Assembly: GCA_015178975.1 (NCBI GenBank)
Contig: WHVD01000027.1
Location: 310,001 to 374,000 of the forward strand
Length of the DNA: 64,000 bases
Source of the DNA: Hysterangium stoloniferum
Lineage: Eukaryota > Basidiomycota > Agaricomycetes > Hysterangiales > Hysterangiaceae
Direction: 5' to 3'
Translations under genes and position numbers: made by a program
Part shown: piece by piece, positions 1-9,602 of the stretch
Numbering within the stretch: position 1 is the stretch's first letter
How the letters are laid out: each line of letters opens with the position of its first letter
Notes under the pieces: generated by a model
The model's database searches: none
Seen by the model: only the letters and a program-made list of their open reading frames with translations
What the model was told of the DNA's origin: nothing

Positions 1-1
1 G

Positions 2-509
2 GGAGAAGCTCTCATCTCTGATTTTGGCCTTTCAAGAATAATAGAAGGCGTAACAGAGATATCTATCACATTAACTTCCACCGGAGGGAATCGCTGGTGT
101 GCACCGGAGCTCATGGAGTTCTCACCTAACACATCCCCAAACTTGGCAACTGACGTCTATGCGTTTTCCATGTCCATGATGGAATGCCTGACTTCCAATA
201 AACCTTTCGCAAACTTAAAACGAGACGCTCATGTTGTTGTCGGTATGTTATTACTCTCTGATTTGACTAGATCGAAATAATTTGATTTTAATACAATCCG
301 CCACAGTTGTCACGAACAAGCAACGACCGTCACGGCCGAAAGGACGCGTTTGGGATAGGTGGTTCAGTGATCAACTTTGGAACCTTTTAGAGAGGTGTTG
401 GGATCATGAGCCTTCTCATCGCCCTACTATGTCGAAAGTCTCGCTGGAGTTGTCGGCCTTGGGACAGGAGATGTCCCATAGGCATGTGACTCTTGCGCAA
501 GTAATATAA
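2..509 (+). CDS. Protein kinase domain, C-terminal part (5' cut by window)
   Basis: C-terminal half of a eukaryotic protein kinase catalytic domain, probably a serine/threonine or tyrosine-kinase-like enzyme. The reading frame from base 2 shows the DFG motif (ISDFGLSR), the activation-segment end CAPELM (APE motif), the subdomain IX stretch TDVYAFSMSMMECL, and after the intron RCWDHEPSHRP (subdomain XI arginine). The exon ends at 242 and resumes at 307, a 64-nt intron with GTATGT donor and CACAG acceptor. The stop is at 507-509, about 35 residues after the domain, so nothing follows the kinase. Agaricomycetes carry many kinases ending this way. The N-lobe and any sensor domain lie outside the window, so substrate and class cannot be named. 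Confidence 0.85.
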
Positions 510-886
510 TCTCGTTTATGTGACACTTCACTATCTACTAAAATATATATTCTTTCATACTGTAAATCGTTGGTCGAAGTTCATTCCGCGTTACTGCTGT
601 TTGTATATTATGTGAGGCGTGTGCTAGTCTGCGCAGAAATATTGCGTGAATGGACTGCAGTTTTGGGAAATATGCTACAGGTCAAATTTTGGAGTTACGA
701 TAATATTAAAATATATACACAAAGTTACAAGGCAATCGGTCAACATTTGAAGGAGTTATGAGGCTAAGCAATAATTCCAGGCGAACTAGCGCGCGCCTTA
801 CATAATGAAAACAGATAATCGGTGACGCACCAGTCACAGGATTTTCTATTTTCTCCCTAACTAGTCTAAATCTTCATATCCATCTA
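510..886. other. Intergenic spacer, kinase to thioredoxin-like gene
   Basis: AT-rich spacer of 377 nt holding the kinase 3' region and the promoter and 5' leader of the next gene. A short open frame at 570-761 has no recognisable family and no splice partners. Nothing else is seen. Confidence 0.5.
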
Positions 887-2172
887 ATGGCATTCTTAAA
901 GCGTATAACTACGCTGGAAGGTATATGATAATCATTCTTGTTTTATATCTCGCTTGAGCTTTTGTCCAGAATTCGACAATCTTCTCCAGGCCAAAAAGGA
1001 TGGTTTGGTGGTGGTGGATTTTTACGCAGACTGGTGTGGCAAGTATGCTTCTTCGGTAGCATGATACAATTACTCAAAGCACATCAATAGGACCGTGTCA
1101 CGCCATTTCACCATTCTATACTAGCCTTTCAAACAAATATCGCCATGTGACGTTCTCAAAGGTGGACGTAGATCAATGCCAGCTTATTGCACAAAGATAT
1201 GAGGTTTCAGCAATGCCTACATTTCTGTTCATTAGGAACAAGGCGGTAGTGGGTAATGTGGGTTGTATTATACTTTACTATCCTATCCGAGTGCTGCTGA
1301 CGGTAGTTTTCCAAGATTAAAGGAGCTAATCCAAACGAACTCGAGGCGATGGTGGTCAAACATGATCCTTCAACTTCTACTGCTTCGGCGTCGGGATCTG
1401 GATCTAAAACTGAACCAGCACCTGGAGATGTATGTCTTAAAAAATACAGCTTATATTGCTCAGTTGATAGGTCAATTTTATTAGGTCTCACTGCTTGAAT
1501 TTTTGGATTCCTCCCAATTGAACTGTCTCAACGAAAACAACTCCTACACTGTCAAGTCAATACTCGGAACCAAGGCTCTCAACACTTCTAAATCATATCT
1601 TCTTAGTGATGCGGACGAGCAGCTACTTATAAACATTACGGTGGGTTTCGAGTTACTAAGTATGATGGTATATAGATGCTTATGATACTTATTCATGGCT
1701 CAATCAAATAGTTTAACCAGACTGTCCGAGTGCGATCTATTATATTACATACATCGACAGTTTCTCAAGGCCCCAAGAAAATTAAACTGTTGACCAACAA
1801 GCCCGCACTGGGCTTTGAGGATGTAGAGGACCAAATAGAGCCAGAGGTCGCGCAAGTTCTGGAACTAAACGAAGATACTGTCAAGGAAGGCAGACATATA
1901 CCACTACGTTATGTGAGGTTCCAAACAGTCAACAGCCTTCATGTGAGTGTCGTATTGCTATTTCAGACTTTTTTTGACCATCACATAGATTTTTGTGGCA
2001 TCAAACCAAGGTGGAGAAGATGAGACACGAATCGATGCTATCGATATTTTTGGCGTCCCTGTCGAGTAAGTGATGTAGATGTAGTGAACAACCAAGTTGG
2101 CTTATCTTACCTTTATCCCAAATTTTCAGAATTACAAAGTCGCTGTCTGGACTAAAGAAACAAGAGGAATAG
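887..2172 (+). CDS. Thioredoxin-like protein with PITH domain (TXNL1 family)
   Basis: Two-domain protein. The N-terminal thioredoxin fold reads DFYADWCGPC across an intron, so both redox cysteines are present, and continues with KVDVDQCQLIAQRYEVSAMP, including the cis-proline motif SAMPTF. The C-terminal PITH domain starts near LLEFLDSSQLNCLNE and includes the typical GPKKIKLLTN and RYVRFQTVNSLHIFV strands. In animals and yeasts TXNL1 binds the 26S proteasome through PITH and acts as a cytosolic thiol reductant. That it does so here is inferred, and it is suggestive that RPN8 and PRE6 lie 5-6 kb away. The start ATG is followed by a first exon of 34 nt. At least six short introns interrupt the gene. 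The protein ends LKKQEE and the length is normal for the family. Confidence 0.9.
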
Positions 2173-2342
2173 AATTCATTATGTGATATCACATATTGGT
2201 CAATCTTTGTACTAGTGTTAATAATAAATGAGATATAACGTCCAATGAAAACATAAATTAAAGTTGTAGCATGGTGTAGTTGTAGGAGAAGCACAAAGAG
2301 GAATCATATACTTAATGATATATAGTGGTAGGACGTCATTGC

Positions 2343-2434
2343 GGTAGGATGAACGAGTGGTTAAGTTGGCAGATTTAAGTCCTTAAATTTCCTGCTGCCG
2401 TTATGGCGCGTGGGTTCGAACCCCACTCCTACCA
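2343..2434 (+). tRNA. tRNA-Leu (anticodon TAA) with short intron
   Basis: The sequence folds as a class II tRNA. The acceptor stem is GGTAGGA (2343-2349) with TCCTACC (2427-2433), and the discriminator A is at 2434. The D-arm is AAC...GTT. The anticodon stem GCAGA pairs with CCTGC apart from one mismatch. A long variable arm GCC-GTTAT-GGC is typical of leucine, and the T-arm is GTGGG-TTCGAAC-CCCAC. The anticodon TAA is at 2376-2378. About 10 nt (near 2380-2389) sit just 3' of the anticodon-adjacent purine, the canonical nuclear tRNA intron position, and include TTAA that can pair with the anticodon. No CCA is encoded. Confidence 0.9.
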
Positions 2435-2436
2435 TC

Positions 2437-2442
2437 TTTTTT
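2437..2442 (+). terminator. Pol III terminator of tRNA-Leu
   Basis: Run of six T residues three bases after the mature tRNA end, the standard RNA polymerase III stop signal. Confidence 0.8.
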
Positions 2443-2592
2443 CGAGCACAGCTTGATTGATTCCAAACTTGCAAAACCCTCACTAGGGTTTATTTTAGGC
2501 GATAATTAACAGTTTCAATGTGTCTTATTTCAGGTTACATGGGGACGAGTCAGCGTGATAAAGAAAAACAAATATTACTGTACAATGTGAAC

Positions 2593-4746
2593 TTAGAATT
2601 TGAACTCCTTACTTGACCCGCTCCTCTTGCTATCCACCATTTTTTGCTTCTTCTGACGACTCGACATTTCTTTTGCGACCATGTCTGAAAAGTCTTCCTG
2701 GCTATTCGCACCAGGAACCCCCGCAGAGCTTCTCGAGGCCAACTCGTGTCGACGCCGCAACTGATCCTCGGACATGTTCTCAAGTTCGGCCGGATCGATT
2801 GACACATCTACACCATTGGCTTTGCGCTAGAAACCAATATTTAGCAAATAATAAATTTGACCACGAGGACTTTCACACCTTTGTTCCGCGCTCTTCTCCC
2901 AGCACAGGGACCGACACGCCGTTTGTCACAGCACCGACGTCGTAACCCCGTTCGCTACCCATCAAACCGCGGACAGATGTTTGTTTTTCTGGCACAACAT
3001 GATATAGCGAGCGAGGACCGGACGGTTCCACGGCCTCAGAAGCAGCTCTTCCAGCATTCTTGCGCAATTCCAGGAAATCCGGCGTTTCCAAACCTCCCGC
3101 GACGGTGGAAACAATACTTGCGAGTCCAGAAGGTGTCTCCATACCGGACGGCGTCTGAAGCCCATCCGCTGGAACCGGCTCTGGGGCTTCTTCTTCGTCT
3201 GATTCCTCCTCGCTCTCGTCCTCCTCCTCCTCTGTTAAAAGGCGTAAAAAGGCGTCAACATGGAACCCAAAAAATGTCTACGAGCAACCATACCTTCTTC
3301 GGGCTGCAATTCTCCCCAAAGCTCTTTATCTATGGGTTCTCCCAACTGTGGACGACGGATAAGCTCTGCATAGCCTGCAACATTACTGCAACTTACATGC
3401 TGATCACTGGGCCTGGGCATTACGCCGAACACATCACCATAGAGTGGTCGATTATATTCATCAAGCGGCGGCTTGCCCCACCCACCTGGATGGAATCCCC
3501 ATTGTGCTCTAAAAATCCAATTTAATGCTAAACTAAAAGGAGTAGGGAGAGCGAGGGCATACCCTTCAGGAATCGGAGCATTGAGTCCTGGTATTCGCAG
3601 AGTCGGATAACTGGGTGGCGGACCAAACCGTTGCATGCTGATTAACCATGGTGGAGGTGCCAGAGGAGGGATAGAGAGGGCTTCAACTAGTTCGGGGGAC
3701 AGATCACCAGGCCGCTTCTCCTTCAAAGAGGTTTCGAACTCTTTGCCCTCATAATACCTAATCAACAACATAATTTAGAGCACGACAATACATACGAACA
3801 TTATCTCTTACATCTCGCCGAATCCAGTGACCGGAGGTTTAGTCTGGAATTTAAAGAAAGCATCGTGTAACTTTTGATAGTCAATATCCATTTTTCCCAT
3901 CTTGGGTTGAACCCTTTCTCGTGTTTTTGCTTTAAGCGACATGTTGGCTTCCTTCTCCTTCACGGCCTCCCTCATCGTCGCCACTCCAGTATCTGCAATA
4001 TAAGCCGGAAGCTGGAAAGGTGCCTTTTCGATACCCCTTTTTCCTTGTAGATAATCTCGCTTGGCACTCCAATGGGCCGGAACTGGAATGGTATTCCTAT
4101 AGCTTTTGAGCTGGAGTAGGAGCCGTGGATCAGAGGCAGTAACGTCCGTCCATTCGACCACCTCGGGTTTCTTCACCAATTGCTTGAGCTCGGCAACTGT
4201 TAAACGTGCTAACTTCCTTTGTTTCCGCTTTGATATTGGTTTAGCCTCAGCCGAGTCTGATTCTCCATCCGATGGCATATCATCGTCCGAATAGATTATT
4301 TCCCCCTTTGAAGATTCTATGTTCTTGGACTAAGAAGGACATAAAAAGGAAGTAAGACTATCATAAACTAATTGTATATACAACACTCACTACTATTTCT
4401 TCAGCGGGTAACTGAAAGCGTGCAAATACGTCGGAGAAAGCTGCAACACTTGGAGCACTAAGATCCAACGGCTCTGGCACGTACTCTAGAACATGCTCTT
4501 GTGGAGCATCCTTTCCCTCAACTTTTGCCTCAGAGGCACCGTTTGCATCCTAAAAGTGAAAATTAGTGATGTACGAGAGAGCTGGAGACAGTTGACCAAT
4601 TTACTTACCGAAGCCGCAGCTTGCGCTACTTTCTTTTCTTTCGCTTTCAGGCGGCGCAATTGGTTCTTCGACTTAATAGTCTTACCATTCAGCTTAGCCT
4701 TAGACTCTACGCCGTTTATGTTTGACAGAGCAGATTGTGCGACCAT
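2593..4746 (-). CDS. SF3B2: Splicing factor 3B subunit 2 (SF3B2 / Cus1)
   Basis: Component of the SF3b complex of the U2 snRNP, which holds U2 at the intron branch site. The N-terminal lysine-rich segment starts MVAQSALSNINGVESKAKL. The DUF382 core follows, recognisable by ELKQLVKKPEVVEWTD, then DPRLLLQLKSYRNTIPVPAHW and MDIDYQKLHDAFFKFQTKP. The PSP domain reads LIPP-type APPPWLISMQRFGPPPSYP and LGEPIDKELWGELQPEE. A threonine-rich tail with TPSGL and GGLETPDFLELRK repeats ends at EFKF. Four or more introns are present. Order and length fit the fungal orthologue. The gene is divergent from the DUF6533 gene across 508 bp and converges on the tRNA side. Confidence 0.95.
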
Positions 4747-5254
4747 TGGAGGGAGTGAAGGCTACCAGCGCTTGATTCAGGCTCAGACGTGAGTTTCCTT
4801 TCATGGAGGCTCTTGCTCTTGCTCCTTGCTCCTTGCTCTATGTTCTGCTGTTTGACTGGTTGATAAAAACTTAGCAACTGCGTTTTGCATGCTTCTGGTA
4901 CTACCCCAAGTGTTGGTTTTCGGTTTCAAATCCGATAGATTACTAGAGCCTGGTGCTATCTTTTTATCATGTAAGGTCAGGCGGATGTGACGACTTCTAG
5001 ATTAGAGACAGAAGACTTGAAACCCCGATTAAGGATGACTTGACCGGCTTGGCCTATTCATAAAATGGTGAGAGGTGCCACTGGGAATATTAGAGGTAGC
5101 CGCTGGTCCCAGCCTCCTGCTACAGTCACATATGATTAAATTATCGAACTGGGGAACTCGCCCAACCTAGCCTTTCATAGAACAACATAATGAGCGGTGT
5201 ATCTAATGCTATATAGCTGTTTCTGGCGACTTCATATCGTTTAACCATGCTCCC
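4747..5254. promoter_or_regulatory. Shared divergent upstream region of SF3B2 and DUF6533 genes
   Basis: The 508-bp gap between two divergent start codons must hold both promoters. A short repeated GCTCTTGCTCTTGCTCCTTG tract lies near 4809-4835 just upstream of SF3B2. No other motif is recognised. Confidence 0.4.
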
Positions 5255-6666
5255 ATGTCCACAATTATGGTACAGAACACGGATACATCCACCCCGTCTC
5301 TTGTGACTGCATATCATCATATTATTGCAAGTAGATGCCTTACTTGTATGTGACAAGGCACCCCATAATATTTCAGCTGATCCCACAGCCTCCAGCTGCT
5401 GGATTCACAATATTGATATTCGAACATTTTTTGACTTTCTCACAAGAGGTGTTTTCTGTTTTAAGCCTGAATCGAGTGCTTCTGAGCTCAATGCTTTGAA
5501 AAGGTCGCACAGGTGTGGTCACGTCCCAAAAATATTGTGTCCATTCTTTTCCTTATCAATCGGTGCGGTCCTGGCCATCTTTTCGTGTACATATCATTCA
5601 AGTCATCTTGAAGTTATGCCACGCCGATCGTATTAGCTTTTGATTTGTATGATAAAAGTGGCCTTGCGTCGCCCCTCTCACATTCCGTACGTGATACAAA
5701 ACAATGCGCTTTTGCACCGATGCACTCAATTAGTGTGCAGTTTTGCAGAACTTGGCTAGTTATAGAAGGTTTTTTGGTTGTGGCGTCATTCTCAGTCATT
5801 CATGGTCTAATATCTTTCATTTCTCTTCGCATATGGCTGATCATAATCATCAGGCCTCGTTGCCTTGCGTGTGAGCGCCTTGCATGGCCAGAGTCGTTGG
5901 ATTATAATTGTTCTTGTTGTTGCATTTCTGACCTACATCGTCGCAACATTTACCTTGGTTGGTCTTGGCGTGATACCGATGTCTTGTAGGTTTTCATGGA
6001 GCAGGGTTGTCAGCGGGTTCTCCATTTACGAACAGTCCAGATAACAACGTTCCCACAGCGCCATTTAATATATGTAATGCGTCAATTCCCCCCGACATGT
6101 GGATAGTCTGGTTGCCATCTCTCTTCTTTGAGAGTCTCATGGTAATTCTAACCGTTGTACGTGTTATTCGCACCATGGGCTGTAATATCTCTAGGTCGAC
6201 GCCAGGTATTGTTACATCCATTGCAAACAGTTCTTATTTAACTTATTTTCCTATTCGCAGTAGCACATTTGCTATACCGTGATGGTAAGCTCACCATCTT
6301 GTGATTCCAGTATTATTTTAGTGTGTTATTCTAGGCATAGTTTATTTCCTCGTCATGGCGAGCAGTTCTATGCTTTGCCTTCTAGATTGGACCGTGGCCC
6401 CACCCACTTTGAATGGGCTCGCAAAATATTTCGCTCATGCAGTCTGCGTTTGCGCCTCATCCAGACTCGTCTTGAACTTACGGGGATTGGCCCCCAATGC
6501 CGAGATCTGGACGACGATAGAGCTAAATGAACTCGGTTTCTTGGAGTCTGCCCAGATATCACATCAACAATCCGACCAGATGTTATCTCGTCATGGACGA
6601 CTATCTGTAGCATTTGATTCCTCAATCTACACAAGTAACGGTTTTTCGACAACCTCCTCGGATTGA
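5255..6666 (+). CDS. DUF6533-type multi-pass membrane protein
   Basis: Basidiomycete-specific family of predicted seven-helix membrane proteins, function unknown. The exons can be followed by their conserved blocks: an N-terminal helix (FTILIFEHFLTFSQE) joined to VWSRPKNIVSILFLINR, then VQFCRTWLVIEGFLVVASFS, then LRVSALHGQSRWIIIV (the family's R-x-x-ALxG-x-x-R-W loop) leading into VAFLTYIVATFTLVGLGVIP. Later come MWIVWLPSLFFESLMVIL, LLYRDGIVYFLVM and the C-terminal LAKYFAHAVCVCASSRLVLN block, with a polar tail to the stop. At least six introns. Start chosen as the first in-frame ATG giving an uninterrupted N-terminal exon; the exon order around 5540-5720 is the least certain part. Confidence 0.7.
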
Positions 6667-6847
6667 CGACGCATTATAGTTGTTGTTTTATTATGGCTAT
6701 CACATTGTAGGCCACCATCCGCTTGCTCTGGTCTTACCTTGTCATTTTAATATATACGCGTACTTAACTCGTTTTCAAGGATTGACAAGTCCCTCTCCAC
6801 AGATGTGGTTATAAGTATTACATAGCTCGCCTTCAGCCCTATATTAT

Positions 6848-8066
6848 CTATGATTTATCTTCTTTGCTACCTTTCGCCTCGGACTCTTTGCCTTTCTCCT
6901 TTGACTTCGACTCTGCCTTACCGACTTTCTTCGCCTTCTCATCATCTGCCTTCGTGTCGCTCTTTCCCTCTTCTAATTCCGCACGGCCGTTTGTCTCCTT
7001 GTTATCCACAAGAGCATGAAGTGCAATGACAGCCCGAGCTAAACTACTGAGATAGACGACCAATAGTTGATCGTTGGTATTAGCGTTGAAACTTTTTGTC
7101 TTGGTTGGGTCGTCCAGGTCAGGAAGAAGATTGAGCATATCTTGTAAATGGTAGATGATTTGATGGTTAACAGGTAGAACCCCTGCTGCCACGGACTGTA
7201 AATAGTCACGGATTTCCAACAGTCGAGATTGAAGACCCCGTAGAGATGCCAGTTGATTGCTGATTCGTGTAGATAGGGTGGTAGTTGTCGAATCTTTGAT
7301 GTCTCGCAATAAGTGCTCAACACCAATCTCTTCCGCCTCTTCTGCCTCAATAGCCGAAGGAACATGCAAGAAGGTCTTTCGAGTCTCCGTCCCATCCTAT
7401 AATATTGTTCAACATTTAGTTCATAGACGCGACCACGAAGACACTCACATCCTTGATTTCCTCCACGGCAAAATAAGCATCTGTAGGAATCCCTACGGCT
7501 TGTTGTCGAACATCAACAATCACCATCACAGGTCGGGCAATGTATCGTTTGAAAAGGTCGTTAATTTCCTGATCAGATGCGCGAAGCTTTGGTCCAGAAT
7601 GATACCAACCAATCATACGTTCCCGAGCTAACAACAATTTAGCATTGTTCAGGAATACAAAGTTACGAGGCTTACCATTAACCTTCTTAAACATTTCCCA
7701 CATCCCTTCAATGTAATTGTGATCTAAAAACCATGTTTTTGGATCCTTTTCATCTTCTTCGAAGGGTATACCAAAGGAATTGGCCACGTTAACGGTTTTA
7801 CCATTGTCTTGACCAAGTAACACGCCGATGACACGCTTATTTGGTGACTGAGCTGCAGAACGAGCATGATGGTCCGCTACTGAGAGTAAAACAAGAGGAT
7901 GTACAACTAGTTTTCATTAGAACAATTTGTCGGAGTGTGGCAATGGCATAGCTTACTGACGGTCGTCCCAGCTAATGAAGAAATCTGGTATTGTTAATTG
8001 TGTCAGATACAATAAAAATTACAGGTAACGAATAATGCTCACCTGTTCAGCAGAACTTGCAACCAT
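6848..8066 (-). CDS. RPN8: 26S proteasome lid subunit Rpn8 (PSMD7)
   Basis: Non-catalytic MPN-domain subunit that pairs with the deubiquitinase Rpn11 in the 19S lid. After a short N-terminus (MVASSAEQ, then ISSLAGTTV), the MPN domain reads [51 protein letters not shown] and [13 protein letters not shown]. The histidine series of active JAMM enzymes is incomplete, as expected for Rpn8. The C-terminal helix region carries [20 protein letters not shown] and [16 protein letters not shown] lysine/glutamate-rich tail ends in KEDKS. Introns fall after the first 8 codons and in the N-terminal strand. It is head-to-head with PRE6 across 98 bp, so the two proteasome genes probably share regulation. Confidence 0.95.
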
Positions 8067-8164
8067 GACGGTGTAATTTAAGAATTGTGGACGCGTGTAC
8101 TGCTGAGTTTGAAGTCACTTCAACTCGTGTGGTACGCGTCAGTCCTCTCTACCAAGAAACCATC
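8067..8164. promoter_or_regulatory. Bidirectional proteasome promoter with nested palindrome
   Basis: Only 98 bp separate the RPN8 and PRE6 start codons. At the centre is a 13-nt palindrome, TGAAGTCACTTCA (8110-8122). It is flanked by GACGCGTGTAC (8090-8100) and GTACGCGTC (8132-8140), which are inverted copies apart from two bases. Two ACGCGT hexamers thus lie about 14-16 nt from the palindrome edges. The 51-bp symmetric structure can bind the same factor in either direction. The palindrome is not the yeast Rpn4/PACE site as I know it. Confidence 0.6.
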
Positions 8165-9438
8165 ATGTCTAGATCCTACGATAGAGGTGAAGTAAACTGT
8201 TAGATATCAGTATAACACTGGTATTGATTATGAACGCGTCGTTATAGCCCTCACCGTCTTCTCACCAGACGGTCACTTGTTTCAAGTGAGTTCATCAAAT
8301 GACGTCTAAGCCAATTTCTTGCTGATACCGTTTGTATAGGTCGAATATGCGGCTGAAGCTGTAAGAAAGGGAACATGTGCTGTATGTGTATGTTCAACTC
8401 ATCCATTACGTGTCTGTAACTGTGCTTTTGTAGGTTGGAGTTCGTGGCAAGGACGTTGTCGTGTTAGGAGTTGAGAAGAAATCCGTACTTCAGCTACAAG
8501 ATCCGAGAACCGTGCGCAAAGTGGTCATGTTGGACGACCATATATGTCTTGCTTTCGCAGGTAAGTCATATCCAACTATTCAATGAACAACAACAAATTA
8601 AGGTCCTTGATTAAAGGTCTTACGGCAGACGGTCGAGTGCTCATAGATAAAGCGCGGATAGAATGTCAGAGTCACCGTTTGACTGTCGAAGACCCTGTTT
8701 CTGTGGAATACATCACTCGCCATATTGCTGGAATCCAACAAGTACATGTTCTTCATACGAAGAGTTTCCTTCATGCTCACGCCCGATTGTAGCGTTACAC
8801 GCAGTCAGGAGGAGTTAGACCATTCGGAATATCGACTCTAATCGTTGGTTTTGACCCTCAAGACACTCGTCCACGCTTATATCAGACAGAGCCAAGCGGC
8901 ATTTATAGCGCATGGAAGGTATATGCTTGTTGGGCATCTTCTGCTCTACAGCTTTCTGATCTATGATTATAGGCAAATGCAATTGGTCGTTCTTCTAAAA
9001 CAGTTCGAGAGTTTTTGGAGAAAAATCATAAAGATGATATGGCTCGTGATGATACCATCAAACTTACAATTAAGAGCTTGTTGGAAGTCGTTCAAACGGG
9101 TGCGAAGAATATTGAAATCAGTGTCATGGAGAGTTATGGCAAGGTTACCGTAGGTGGAAAATATATTGTACATTTTCATATGGCTAACTAATTACCAGAA
9201 TCTTGATCTGGTTCAAATTGAGGAAATTGTTCAAGAAATTGAACGAGAGAAAGAGCAAGGTAGGCCGTTGACAATCAAAATTGACCTGTGACTTATTCAT
9301 GCGTGTACCTTAGAGGCGGAGAGGAAACGGTCGAGACTAGCTGCCACCGCTGCAGGACAGGCGGCCATGGTAGCCAGTTCAGGCGAAGCAACGGGAAGCG
9401 GAGAAGCGGCACCTGGCGCAGGTTCCGGTGTTCAATAG
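8165..9438 (+). CDS. PRE6: 20S proteasome subunit alpha 4 (Pre6 / PSMA7)
   Basis: Structural alpha-ring subunit of the 20S core particle. The alpha-subunit signature is complete across the first intron: [21 protein letters not shown], followed by [20 protein letters not shown]. The next exons give [60 protein letters not shown] and an ending [20 protein letters not shown]. Paralogue choice rests on GVEKKS and on [11 protein letters not shown], both characteristic of alpha 4. An unusual alanine/glycine/serine-rich tail of about 35 residues follows the helical C-terminus. About eight introns. Divergent from RPN8. Confidence 0.95.
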
Positions 9439-9602
9439 GTTATTTTACAATGAAAAAATATTTAAATAATTTACTGGGTGTTACGGTCTGCTACTCTCTA
9501 CCAAGGATATAACTAATAAATCGACGCTTACGTAATACACTCTGACGTGTTTATGTTTATGAGTTAAGGATTCTAGTCTCCTCATACTATCCACACTCTG
9601 CA

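Noticed and set aside
2343-2434. Reading the tRNA as a suppressor with anticodon TTA
   Set aside because: That needs a shifted anticodon stem; the leucine fold with TAA and a long variable arm fits better.
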